Of a stretch of 64,000 bases of DNA, positions 43,101 to 50,945 are shown one piece after another. Under the pieces are notes generated by a model that saw only the letters and a list, made by a program, of their open reading frames with translations, had not been told where the DNA came from and did not search any database. The stretch is taken from contig NZ_CP017080.1 of the NCBI RefSeq assembly GCF_001645685.2, forward strand, positions 4,145,051-4,209,050, in the 5' to 3' direction. Made by a program: the position numbers and the translations under genes. This stretch comes from Peribacillus muralis. GTDB taxonomy: Bacteria; Bacillota; Bacilli; Bacillales; DSM-1321. Positions within the stretch are counted from its first letter, which is position 1, and each line of letters opens with the position of its first letter.

Positions 43101-43259
43101 TTCCTTTCACCTCTTTATATATACATGTAAATGGACATCCAATATCCATAATGGATATTTCGTATCTATTATTAAACCTCGTTTCAGCATAAAAATCAAG
43201 TCATTTTATTGAAAAATTTACAAGTATGATATTTATCCTGAAATACAGAAGAACAAAAA

Positions 43260-43292
43260 GGAAACCCCACATGACGATATCATGCGGGGTTT
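43260..43292 (-). terminator. Terminator of the thioredoxin gene
   Basis: GGAAACCCC-A-CATGA and TCATG-C-GGGGTTTCC form a 14-bp stem with one mismatch and a 5-base loop, followed on the minus strand by a T-run. Confidence 0.9.
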
Positions 43293-43308
43293 CCTTTATC
43301 AGAGACGT

Positions 43309-43623
43309 TTACAGTTCATTTAAGAATTCGTTGACTGCCTCTGGAGTTTTTGCATTGGCACTGTGCAGATGAGCCACTTTCTCGCCATTTCTGAATACTA
43401 ATAGCGATGGAATCCCCATTACCGTTTGCTCCTCAGAAATCTCAGGGAATTCGTCGCGATCGATCGTAAACCACTGCTTGTCTTGATGCTCCTGCGTGAT
43501 TTCATCGATGAACATGTCTAAGCGTTTGCAGTCTGGACACCAAGTAGTCGTAAAAATCCCGACCGTCAGTCCTTCTTGTTTAATTTGTTCACGGTATTCT
43601 TGTTCTGTGCCTATATTTTTCAT
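43309..43623 (-). CDS. Thioredoxin-like protein, YdbP type
   Basis: The start is ATG 43623 (MKNIGTEQEYREQI), 6 bases after GGAGGAG; the upstream extension lacks a site. The 104-residue protein has the active site TTTWCPDCKRLD, the cis-Pro GIPSLLVFRNGE and HLHSANAKTPEAV near the end, matching B. subtilis YdbP from memory. Such proteins reduce or sense disulfides in the cytoplasm. It has its own terminator, and an array of 20-bp repeats lies 218 bp upstream of its start. Confidence 0.92.
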   Translation of the reverse strand: MKNIGTEQEYREQIKQEGLTVGIFTTTWCPDCKRLDMFIDEITQEHQDKQWFTIDRDEFPEISEEQTVMGIPSLLVFRNGEKVAHLHSANAKTPEAVNEFLNEL

Positions 43624-43840
43624 AAGTTTCTCCTCCGGGCTTTTTTCCATCCTATTTTAATGCAAGCATGAATGTACTCCACGATTACTATATAATTAAT
43701 TCCCTCACAGCACAAACGGTTTAGCCTGTACAATACTTGAACGTATCTTTCCACTTTACGTCATCACTTAGTTAAAACACCAATAATGACAATAATTCAG
43801 GCTATATGTGTAGAAATATTTCCTTCATTGCTATTCATTC

Positions 43841-44167
43841 GGCCTGATCACATATATTTCGTCCTGCACAGCTATTAATTCGACCTTCTTCTCATTATTT
43901 CGACCTGCTACTCATTATTTCGGCCTGTACACCTATTAATCCGGCCTTCTTCTCATTATTTCGGCCTGTATAGCCATTAATTCGACCTGCTACTCATTAT
44001 TTCGACCCGAATAGCCATTATTTCGGCCTGATCAGCCATTATTTCGTCCTGTGACTCATTATTTCGACCTGTACAGCCATTAATTCGACCTTCTTCTCAT
44101 TAATTCGTCCTGAACACCATTAATCCGGCCTAATACTCATTATTTCGGCCTCCATCACATTTAATTC
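43841..44167 (-). repeat. Array of sixteen 20-21 bp direct repeats (array 2)
   Basis: Sixteen units in a row have the plus-strand form G(A/G/T)CCTGNNNNN(C)CATTA(T/A)T(T)C; a partial seventeenth follows at 44168-44178. The 5' G(A/G/T)CCT and 3' CATTATTTC are conserved, while about five central bases vary. On the minus strand each unit reads GAAATAATG...AGG(T/C/A)C, so a core (G)(A/G/T)CGAAATAATG occurs once per unit. Unit lengths alternate irregularly between 20 and 21 bp (327 bp for 16 units). It lies between the thioredoxin and VOC genes, starting 52 bp after the VOC stop. No reading frame is kept. Confidence 0.93.
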
Positions 44168-44218
44168 GTCCTGCATCCGGAAACGGTCTAAACGATACCG
44201 CATGTGGCGTTATCCAGT

Positions 44219-44620
44219 TCATTCCTTAGGGAGGTTCAGCTGCCAGGAGACACCATACTTATCGGCTATCCATCCGAACTTCTTGCTAAAGGAATAGTCA
44301 CCCAATGGCATCAGCGCTTGTCCGCCATCAGCTAAACGCGAATACAGCCTGTCAATTTCTTCTTCACTATCACATGTAAGAAAGATTGAAAATGAAGGTG
44401 TAAAGGTAAATTGGTGCTCAGCATTACTATCGATGCACATGAACTCCTGATTTTTTAAGGTGAAGGTGGCTTGCATGACGCTTCCCTCTGTACCTGGCTG
44501 ATTTGCTCCATACCGGGTGATGCTGGTTATTTCCGACTCTTCAATCATAGCCGTGTACTCATTCATCGCTTCTTCCGCATTTCCTTGGAACATGAGGAAG
44601 GGTGTCACTTTTTTTGTCAT
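44219..44620 (-). CDS. VOC family protein, PhnB-like
   Basis: The 133-residue protein starts at ATG 44620 after GGGAG. It has the PhnB/3-dmu-9_3-mt pattern: TPFLMFQGNAEEAMNEY, an early short helix, FMCIDS, TPSFSIFLTCDSEEEIDRLY and KKFGWIADKYGVSWQL at the end. The family is a glyoxalase-fold group of small enzymes or binding proteins with unclear substrates. It may be co-transcribed with the GH8 gene upstream (34 bp apart); array 2 begins just after its stop. Confidence 0.88.
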   Translation of the reverse strand: MTKKVTPFLMFQGNAEEAMNEYTAMIEESEITSITRYGANQPGTEGSVMQATFTLKNQEFMCIDSNAEHQFTFTPSFSIFLTCDSEEEIDRLYSRLADGGQALMPLGDYSFSKKFGWIADKYGVSWQLNLPKE

Positions 44621-44654
44621 TTTTCATCAAACTCCCTTTTCGTGAGGTGGTTGA

Positions 44655-45944
44655 TTATGGTGCCCACCAGTTTCCTGACACCACAATCATTGCCTGCAAT
44701 TTTATCGTATTGGCAAAATAGTCATCGTCTTCTTTTGATTGTATCGTCCGGTCCCACAAATCGTTGATCCATTGCTGGTTGGACGGATCGATCATGCTGC
44801 TTACCATGAAGGGGGCCGTGAAGCTTGTACTATTTCCTTCTTCGACGATTTGTCCGTTTAACGTATAGCCGGATTGGATATTCTCAGGGTTTCCATCCGT
44901 TTCCGACTTGATCCATTCATTCATTCTCGTCAATTGGGTTAGCGCCCTATCATCACCGGTCAATAAGTAATCAATCGTATAACGCCACGGGGTTCGGCTG
45001 CTATTCCAGCTATAATCGCCGTCATTCTCCCCTTCTAAAAAGTCCGCTTGTGCAGGCTGAATCCCATCTTTGGATTGGACAATGAAATCCGGCATCAGCC
45101 CCGTATCGCGACTTTGCCCTTCATAAATGGCATTCATGATCTTATACGCCTTATTCGTTACAGCCTCCCAGTCCTGATTCCCCGTTACTTCCTCGAACAC
45201 CTTCAAATGACTGAGAAGGAAATCCGAAGAGCGTGTGGCTTTTCCGTATACCTCATCATCATCCTCAGCCCAGTCGCCCAGTTTAATCAAGGATTGCGAC
45301 CGGTTTATTTCATGCGCCATGATCGCCTCGATGATGTCCTTTGCCCGGGCAAGATAGTCGATGTCCCCATCGCTTCCCCACTGGCGATCAGCCAATAGAA
45401 GCGAATAAGCGATATCCATATCTCCATCGGTTGCCGAGTCGGCATCTCCTGGCGTATTTATGATTTTCCCCTTTTTATCCTTCACTTGCTGCCACGCCAT
45501 CAACGAAGGAGCATTATCGCTTTCATGCGCTTTATAAAATCGGTAAAGTCCATCAAAATACCGCTTATCCCCACTGCCTGCCATGATGGCCGTTATCATC
45601 ATTCCATAGCCATGGGCCTCTGAAACGGTGACGGCATTTTTTGGTTCCGCATACCCCTTATCGTTGTAGTAGATATAATATTCATCTTTTTTATCTGCTG
45701 GCTGCTTGAGGTATTCTTTTTTCCAGACTTCATAAAAATCCCCAACCGCATCGTCCAGCTCCTCTTGTGATGCATCGTCAGGCTTTATCGTCCCTGATTG
45801 ATAAACTGCATGCTGCGGAAATGGCCTTTTACCGGCCAGCTCTTGCTTCGAGGTTTGAGTGGTTTGGGACACCACCACTACCGAGAAGATGATTCCGAAG
45901 ATGATCACTCCGATTCCGATCATTAAGCTTTTTCTTTTTTTCAT
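44655..45944 (-). CDS. Glycoside hydrolase family 8 enzyme (endoglucanase/licheninase-like), membrane anchored
   Basis: The 429-residue protein starts at ATG 45944 after AAGGAG. A lysine-rich start and hydrophobic segment (about 6-27) act as signal anchor. GH8 motifs: VTVSEAHGYGMMI with the likely acid Glu109, the family signature ATDGDMDIAYSLLLADRQWG (171-190) with the likely base Asp, and SSRTPWRYTIDYL. GH8 enzymes cut beta-1,4 glucans, mixed-linkage glucan or chitosan. No carbohydrate-binding domain is seen. The next gene (VOC) follows by 34 bp. Substrate inferred only at class level. Confidence 0.92.
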   Translation of the reverse strand: MKKRKSLMIGIGVIIFGIIFSVVVVSQTTQTSKQELAGKRPFPQHAVYQSGTIKPDDASQEELDDAVGDFYEVWKKEYLKQPADKKDEYYIYYNDKGYAEPKNAVTVSEAHGYGMMITAIMAGSGDKRYFDGLYRFYKAHESDNAPSLMAWQQVKDKKGKIINTPGDADSATDGDMDIAYSLLLADRQWGSDGDIDYLARAKDIIEAIMAHEINRSQSLIKLGDWAEDDDEVYGKATRSSDFLLSHLKVFEEVTGNQDWEAVTNKAYKIMNAIYEGQSRDTGLMPDFIVQSKDGIQPAQADFLEGENDGDYSWNSSRTPWRYTIDYLLTGDDRALTQLTRMNEWIKSETDGNPENIQSGYTLNGQIVEEGNSTSFTAPFMVSSMIDPSNQQWINDLWDRTIQSKEDDDYFANTIKLQAMIVVSGNWWAP

Positions 45945-46044
45945 GGCTGGCTCCTTGAATGATGGTATGTCCTTTATTCGATATAAGAAATTTCATGTAA
46001 GAAGTTTCCCCATCGCTCACGCTATACATGCCGCACTGGGCGCC

Positions 46045-46719
46045 TTACTGCTTAACCCTTCCGATCACAAAACCATCATATCCCTTCATGCCAACCGTTT
46101 GCATGACGGTAGAGTCGATGCGCGGGTCTACGGATAGCTGATCTACAAATGTGCGGATTCCCTTCACATTCGGGTCTTCGCTATCGGGATCGAGCACCTT
46201 TCCATCTCGTATGACATTATCGGTGATGATCACGGTACCAGGCCGAGAAAGTTTCAGCGCCCATCTAAGATATTCGGAATTATTGACCTTATCCGCATCG
46301 ATAAAAATGAGGTCAAAGCTGGTTAAACCTTGTTCTTTAAGCTTTGGCAACGTATCAAGTGCCGCCCCCACAATGATGCTGATTTTATCGGCCAAGCCTG
46401 CCTTCTTGATATTCGCTTCAGCCACTTTTGCATGCTTCTCTTCATATTCAAGCGTTATCAACCGTCCTTCTTCCGGCAAAGCGCGCGCGAGCCACACACT
46501 GCTATAGCCGCCAAGGGTCCCGATTTCCAAGATGCTTTTCGCTCCGCACAGTTTCGCGAGCAGATGGAGGAATTTCCCTTGGTTTGGAGATACATCGATG
46601 GCCGGCAGCCCCGCTTCTTCATTCGCCTTCAATATTGAATTCATGATGTGATCGGTCGTATGAAGTTTATTACTAAAATATAAGTCTACCTCATCCCAAG
46701 TTTGTTTCTGCTGATTCAA
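46045..46719 (-). CDS. SAM-dependent O-methyltransferase (class I, YrrM-like)
   Basis: The 224-residue protein starts at TTG 46719, 7 bases after AAGGGGAG. It has the O-methyltransferase core: ILEIGTLGGYSSVWLA (SAM motif I), LITLEYEEKH, FDLIFIDADKVNNSEYL and PGTVIITDNVIRDGKV. The family methylates catechol-type hydroxyl groups with divalent metal help. Its start lies inside the end of the VOC gene (29-bp overlap), so the two are probably translated together. Substrate unknown. Confidence 0.92.
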   Translation of the reverse strand: MNQQKQTWDEVDLYFSNKLHTTDHIMNSILKANEEAGLPAIDVSPNQGKFLHLLAKLCGAKSILEIGTLGGYSSVWLARALPEEGRLITLEYEEKHAKVAEANIKKAGLADKISIIVGAALDTLPKLKEQGLTSFDLIFIDADKVNNSEYLRWALKLSRPGTVIITDNVIRDGKVLDPDSEDPNVKGIRTFVDQLSVDPRIDSTVMQTVGMKGYDGFVIGRVKQ

Positions 46720-47389
46720 CTTTCATCTCCCCTTCGCGATTTAATGAAATGATTAGCTTGTCATCAATGACAAGCGATAGCGGAAAGGTTTCCGACACCC
46801 TATCCGAAAAAATCCAGCGCCTTTTCCTTGGACCCAAAAGTAAAAACGATCCTGCTTCATGCTGCCCTATGAAATTCAATCTTCCTTCACTAATCGCTTC
46901 ATCCTTCCTTACTGGAAGCCCTAAGCTATTCAACTCACTCCCGATGAAGCCCACCTTATCTGTCGTAAAATTTATTTCGCTAATGCACAAGGATTCCTGT
47001 ACAGAAAAAGCCTTTGACGGTGATTTCGGTGATACAGCATATCTGGATATGAACTCGACAATGTTGCCTGATGGGTCTGAAAAATAAAAGGCATGGGCGT
47101 CTGAAAGGGTAAAATAAACTTCATCCTCACCATCTTCCTTCAATAACTCGACTTTTGATTTTGCCCATTCTTTTGCCGAGTTAAATAAATTGGTTGGGAT
47201 GTTAATGGCAAAATGATAATAAGGCTTCTCCTGAGGATGATAGTCTTTGACCTCCAGCACACTGTCCCCAATCGTAATTTCAAAACTGGCATTGGTTTGT
47301 GCGCGTAGCTCAAAGCCTAACTCATCCACATAAAAATTCAGCATTTCATCCAAGGAATGACTATATAGTGTGACCTTATTGATCTTCAT
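46691..47389 (-). CDS. Two-domain VOC (glyoxalase-fold) protein
   Basis: The start is ATG 47389 (MKINKVTLYSHSLDEM) after GAGGGGGGAGCGAC; the longer frame from 47410 is less likely. The 232-residue protein has an N-terminal VOC half with YVDELGFELRAQ, YHFAINIP and SDPSGNIVEFI, and a weaker second half. VOC folds serve in dioxygenase, isomerase or resistance proteins. It overlaps the O-methyltransferase gene by 29 bp, suggesting joint function on the same small molecule. Substrate unknown. Confidence 0.85.
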   Translation of the reverse strand: MKINKVTLYSHSLDEMLNFYVDELGFELRAQTNASFEITIGDSVLEVKDYHPQEKPYYHFAINIPTNLFNSAKEWAKSKVELLKEDGEDEVYFTLSDAHAFYFSDPSGNIVEFISRYAVSPKSPSKAFSVQESLCISEINFTTDKVGFIGSELNSLGLPVRKDEAISEGRLNFIGQHEAGSFLLLGPRKRRWIFSDRVSETFPLSLVIDDKLIISLNREGEMKVESAETNLG

Positions 47390-47490
47390 CGTCGCTCCCC
47401 CCTCTAACAAATATTGTAAAGCAATCCTATATTTATGGAAACATTCTGAACTTATTTACAAAAAAAATATATTTGCTGCATTCCTCCACG

Positions 47491-47518
47491 CAAAAAAGGA
47501 CCGCCAAGCTGGCGATCC
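47491..47518 (-). terminator. Terminator of the pentapeptide repeat gene
   Basis: GGACCGCC and GGCGATCC pair with one mismatch around AAGCT, and on the minus strand the stem is followed by TTTTTT. It lies about 33 bp after the stop at 47551. Confidence 0.8.
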
Positions 47519-47550
47519 ACTGATTATGGTCGAATTAACCGTAAAGACGT

Positions 47551-48198
47551 TCACTCTTTGATTGTCAGTCCAAGCATGGCAGCAAAGCCTATCGCTTGAT
47601 CCGCGGAAACCTCGCAGCCGTTTAGATCCTCCAGGGATACGGTTAGCCTTTGGAAGGTGGAGCTGCTAAGGTCGATTCCTTTAAGTGGCGTCCTGGAAAA
47701 ATTGACCTCATTTAATCTGCAGGCATCGAATGCCACTTTCTTCAATGTACACTCATAGTAATCTGCGCTTTCCAATGAACAGCGATCATATTTCACCTGT
47801 TTTATGGAAGCATAACCGAAGGCACTTAAATTCAAGTTGCAGCTCTCGAATAGAACATTTCCTAAACTGGCATCGGACAGGTTGATGCCAAGTAATTTCG
47901 AATCCTTGAATTCGACACGGTGAATCGACCCACCCATGAAATCGGCATTGGTCAAGTCGCAATGGTCAAAAATAACATCCGTTAGCTCAATATTCCTGAA
48001 GTACACATCGCTGAATGTCACATTTTTAAAAACTACCTGTGATAATACAATTTTGTCGATTGATTCTCTATCAATCGAACAATTGGCGATGATACAGGCA
48101 TCAAGATAGGGCTCATCTTTATAATAGATTTCCTGAAAATTTGCTTCGGGTAGCTCTTTACCAATCTTAGGCTGTTCAATCTTGATTTTGGCTGTCAT
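47551..48198 (-). CDS. Pentapeptide repeat protein
   Basis: The 215-residue protein starts at ATG 48198 after AAAGGTGA. From about residue 18 to 190 it is built of five-residue coils with a central hydrophobic or Cys position (for example VVFKN, VTFSD, VYFRN, CDLTN, ADFMG, INLSD, ASLGN, VLFES, CNLNL), predicted as a right-handed beta helix. The length and spread match Qnr/McbG-type proteins, which mimic DNA and protect gyrase, but other roles are known. A second pentapeptide gene is at 21678. It is monocistronic with a terminator. Function unknown. Confidence 0.88.
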   Translation of the reverse strand: MTAKIKIEQPKIGKELPEANFQEIYYKDEPYLDACIIANCSIDRESIDKIVLSQVVFKNVTFSDVYFRNIELTDVIFDHCDLTNADFMGGSIHRVEFKDSKLLGINLSDASLGNVLFESCNLNLSAFGYASIKQVKYDRCSLESADYYECTLKKVAFDACRLNEVNFSRTPLKGIDLSSSTFQRLTVSLEDLNGCEVSADQAIGFAAMLGLTIKE

Positions 48199-48349
48199 CG
48201 TATCACCTTTTCACTATATTCTTCGCTCTTCACTCTCATCTAATGGGAGCTGGCTTCCCTATAATAAATGAGTTGTGCGTGGAGTTCAAACTAAGAATTT
48301 CGCGTGAAGGGCTATTATTTTTCGTTGTTTCATGTCTCGCGAAACGGCA

Positions 48350-48679
48350 TTAGCTTTCAGTCTTGAACCAGCTTGGCTTCCAAAAGTAAGATAGGGCCGC
48401 GGCTACTATCAAGAGCAATCCACCCATCAAAAAAATGCCTTGGAAGATACCTCCCCCGATTGTCGGTGAATTGGAGACAATCCCCCCTGCAAACAGAAAT
48501 AGGACTCCAAAGCCTAATAGAAATAAAGCTTTTTTTGCGATGCTGCTTTTGAAAAAACGATAGCCCGTAAGCAAGATGATGTACGAAGCGGTTAACGTCA
48601 TAAGCACCGGAAACATCGGCCTGAATTTAGCGGCATAAACGAAATAGTCCAAATCCGAAATGGCATGGGCATCGATCAC
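48350..48679 (-). CDS. Small membrane protein of unknown function
   Basis: The 109-residue frame starts at GTG 48679 with AGGTGATCAC upstream. It has three predicted membrane helices (about 25-43, 50-70, 78-97) and an ending KPSWFKTES. I do not recognise the family. A 36-codon gene for another small membrane protein ends 30 bp upstream, so the two may be co-transcribed. Confidence 0.72.
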   Translation of the reverse strand: MIDAHAISDLDYFVYAAKFRPMFPVLMTLTASYIILLTGYRFFKSSIAKKALFLLGFGVLFLFAGGIVSNSPTIGGGIFQGIFLMGGLLLIVAAALSYFWKPSWFKTES

Positions 48680-48709
48680 GTGATCACCTGAAAAATACGT
48701 TGAATGCTT

Positions 48710-48820
48710 TCACTCCCAGTGATTATCCAATATTTCGCTGCCTTCATACCAGCTACAAAATGAAAAAAGGATAAAGAAAAGTGCAGCCATTATAATTTGT
48801 GAAGCATAGTTAAAAGTCAA
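48710..48820 (-). CDS. Very small membrane protein (36 residues), below usual length cut-offs
   Basis: The frame starts at TTG 48820, 8 bases after GGAGG (48827-48831), or at ATG 48826 with the site too close. The product begins MTFNYASQIIMAALFFILFS and ends LDNHWE; a single hydrophobic helix (about 8-24) is followed by an acidic tail. It sits 30 bp upstream of another small membrane protein on the same strand. The strong ribosome binding site and membrane-protein composition support it, but it could be chance. Confidence 0.55.
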   Translation of the reverse strand: MTFNYASQIIMAALFFILFSFCSWYEGSEILDNHWE

Positions 48821-48961
48821 TTCCATCTCCTCCAGCTGCCATTATACCAATAATTGGTTGAATTTCCTATATCCATAGCCAACTTCGTGTTCAAGCAATA
48901 TGTAAACAAACACGGTCTTCTGAATATCATAATGTAACCACTTTTAAGGAGCGTTAGAAAT

Positions 48962-49594
48962 ATGATCACTCATGGAGATGACCTCCTTATTTCAGGAGCA
49001 TGGTTACTGGGCATCGGCACACTCGCTGGTGCAATCGGGCAGACCCAGCAAACGTTAACCGGAACGAACCTCGGAAAGGACTTGATTTTAAAAGGGAATG
49101 GCATTGAAGCCTTTGGAAATGTACTGCAGGCAATCGGACGGACGAAAATGCTGGATGAGGAAAATGTAATCCCGGAAACCTATTTCATTTTCGGAGCTTG
49201 GCTTGAGGCTGTGGGTAATGCCACAAATGTAGCGGGAATTAATATGCAGTTGAATGGGTCTGCTGTGGAGGGAACGAAAACGGATGCACTCGGCAGCGGC
49301 ATCCAAGGTCTAGGTGCCGCTTTTGAAGCGTTCGGTGCCTTTCTTTCGGAGGATTCCATTTCACGTCCGCTTGAAATGAAAGGAAATGCACTCATTGCAG
49401 CAGGTTCTTTTTTTGAATCGATCGGAAACATTTTCATTCTCAATGAAAAAAACCGGATGGGGGAGCAAATCCTCTTACTTGGCAGCTGGGCCCAGGTCGC
49501 CGGTGCCTTCATATTGATCGATGCCCTTTCCTTTCGTCCTGAATCCGAAAGTGATGAGCATCGATCCAGCCGGTATAGCTATGCCAACGCTTAA
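48962..49594 (+). CDS. Glycine/alanine-rich repetitive protein, DUF6944-like
   Basis: The 210-residue protein starts at ATG 48962 after AAGGAGCG. It has about four loosely repeated helical hairpins with G-A-W-L-x-x-(I/V)-G and F-x-x-x-G patterns (SGAWLLGIGTLAGAIG, FGAWLEAVGNATNVAG, QGLGAAFEAFGAFLS, LGSWAQVAGAFI). The helices are weakly hydrophobic and no signal peptide is present. I associate it with the DUF6944 family of repetitive proteins from memory. Function unknown; it may form an amphipathic helical bundle. Confidence 0.75.
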   Translation: MITHGDDLLISGAWLLGIGTLAGAIGQTQQTLTGTNLGKDLILKGNGIEAFGNVLQAIGRTKMLDEENVIPETYFIFGAWLEAVGNATNVAGINMQLNGSAVEGTKTDALGSGIQGLGAAFEAFGAFLSEDSISRPLEMKGNALIAAGSFFESIGNIFILNEKNRMGEQILLLGSWAQVAGAFILIDALSFRPESESDEHRSSRYSYANA

Positions 49595-49624
49595 ATGATA
49601 CCCTGCCTTCCGCCGACCGAAGCA

Positions 49625-50026
49625 TTAAGGAGCGACGAGTTCGACCTTCATCCGATCTGGATCTTCAAAATATACCGCATAATGACCCTCTCCCCCGGCA
49701 AACGGGTGCTTATCGGCATAAAGGACGGATACTCCCCTGTTCCTTAATTTCGTCGTCAGCTCATCAACCTGCAGACGGGACGAAGCATGAAAGGCAAGAT
49801 GGTTAAGACCGACCCTTCCCCTATGATAGGGAACATCCAGATACTTATCCTTCGCTTGAACAAAAACGATATACATTTCCGCTAATCTCCAGCTCTTCCC
49901 GCTCTCCCACTCCTGATATGGCTCATAGCCCATTTCCTCCAAAAACCAACCCCAAAAATCTATTGTTCTATTCATCTCTGAAACATATAGCTCAATATGA
50001 TGAATGAACCACTTTGACTTTGACAC
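49625..50026 (-). CDS. VOC family (glyoxalase/fosfomycin-resistance-like) protein
   Basis: The 133-residue protein starts at GTG 50026 after AAAGGGGGG. It shows the VOC metal ligand pattern: HHIELYVSEM at the start, GLNHLAFHASSR in the middle and YAVYFEDPDRMKVELV at the end, so a complete metal site (two His and Glu) is plausible. Length fits single-domain lactoylglutathione-lyase-like proteins. It is followed by the convergent DUF6944-like gene, and repeat array 3 lies upstream of its start. Substrate unknown. Confidence 0.9.
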   Translation of the reverse strand: MSKSKWFIHHIELYVSEMNRTIDFWGWFLEEMGYEPYQEWESGKSWRLAEMYIVFVQAKDKYLDVPYHRGRVGLNHLAFHASSRLQVDELTTKLRNRGVSVLYADKHPFAGGEGHYAVYFEDPDRMKVELVAP

Positions 50027-50137
50027 GGCTTTCCCCCCTTTTAAACCACAAAAAGAGGAGCGTTTAATACCACTCCCCTTGCTTGGCTGATTTCACTATA
50101 CCCGAATCCGGGCACATGGACTATCGAAAATTTCCGA

Positions 50138-50312
50138 TTGGGGCGAATTTTATTGCTCTGGCGGACGAATTATCTTCCTATTGGGACGAATTTTTTTCTG
50201 ATTAGGACGAATTATCCTACAATCCGGTCGATTTCTCCTGAAGGACGAATTATCTCCTGATTGGGACGAATTATCTCCTGATTGGGACGAATTATCCCCT
50301 TTAACGGACGTA
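50138..50312 (+). repeat. Array of about eight 20-22 bp direct repeats (array 3)
   Basis: Units share the plus-strand form ATTGGGACGAATTATCTCCTG; the two best copies are adjacent (50260-50301) and the rest are diverged (GGCGAATTTTATTGC, GGACGAATTATCTTCC, GGACGAATTTTTTTC, GGTCGATTTCTCC and others). Each unit carries GGACGAATT once. Later, degraded copies (GGACGTATTATGACG, CCGACGTTTTC) extend to about 50345. The array is between a lipoprotein gene and a VOC gene, both on the minus strand. A frame through it on the minus strand repeats IIRPNQE because 21 is a multiple of 3, but other units break it. Confidence 0.85.
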
Positions 50313-50444
50313 TTATGACGTTTTCCCCCTCTATCCGACGTTTTCTCTCACATTCAAATTGAAAGATACGCACAGATGGTTGATTTGTTTCTCTATTTTG
50401 GGCTAATTGCACAAATTTTATCTTTTTTAAGGCTGGATGGTTTT

Positions 50445-50807
50445 TTATTTGATGATTTTGTCATAAACTTCTCCTCCGCCATTAATTTTGATGATTTTTA
50501 AGCGGTTTGTTTTTTTGATGAAAACGGTTTTATATTGTTTTTCTCCGTTTAAGTCAATCAGGAATACACGTTTATCATCGTTATCCGTTTCCTTGTTGAG
50601 GGTATAGTCTTCCTCACCGATTTGCTCGATGATTTCGTCATATTCGGGCAAGGAGGACCATTTATTTTTTTCAGGGCCCGCTTTCGTTTCTTTTTGCTGT
50701 TCATTTTCGGCCGACTTTTCCTTTTCATCCGCCATGTCACTATTGCAAGCAGTCAGCATGGCTGCTGAGGCAACCAATGCAATGATTGATTTATACATGT
50801 ACAACAT
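50445..50807 (-). CDS. Hypothetical lipoprotein
   Basis: I use ATG 50807; starts at TTG 50804 (6 bases after GGGAG) or ATG 50798 are also possible. The 120-residue protein has a lipoprotein signal with lipobox MLTAC, a linker rich in Glu, Lys and Gln (KEKSAENEQQKETKA), and a small mature domain (about 50-115) with VFLIDLNGEKQYKTVF. I do not recognise the family. It is divergent from the MarR/MFS pair. Array 3 lies downstream. Confidence 0.75.
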   Translation of the reverse strand: MLYMYKSIIALVASAAMLTACNSDMADEKEKSAENEQQKETKAGPEKNKWSSLPEYDEIIEQIGEEDYTLNKETDNDDKRVFLIDLNGEKQYKTVFIKKTNRLKIIKINGGGEVYDKIIK

Positions 50808-50877
50808 CAACTCCCATTCCTATCTTCCCTCTTCACTTGTTAAATAACCTTGTTTCGCATAAATATCAAAAATCCGA

Positions 50878-50939
50878 TTGGACATAATATATTGATTCTG
50901 CTATTATAGTTACTCAGGGTAACAATTACTCAAGGTAAC
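50878..50939 (+). promoter_or_regulatory. Promoter and twin MarR operators
   Basis: TTGGAC (50878-50883) and TATTAT (50902-50907) are 18 bp apart. Just after the predicted start site lie two dyads, GTTAC-TCAGG-GTAAC (50909-50923) and TTAC-TCAAG-GTAA (50926-50938), which are direct copies of each other. MarR proteins bind such dyads, so this is likely an autoregulated promoter of the marR-MFS operon. Confidence 0.7.
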
Positions 50940-50945
50940 TATATA

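Noticed and set aside
43841..44178. CRISPR array
   Set aside because: The repeat is 20-21 bp with only about five variable bases, so there are no spacers, and no cas genes are present.
50212..50412. A 66-codon frame on the minus strand through array 3 with repeated IIRPNQE
   Set aside because: It reads a 21-bp repeat in phase only over a few units; diverged units break the pattern and there is no convincing ribosome binding site.
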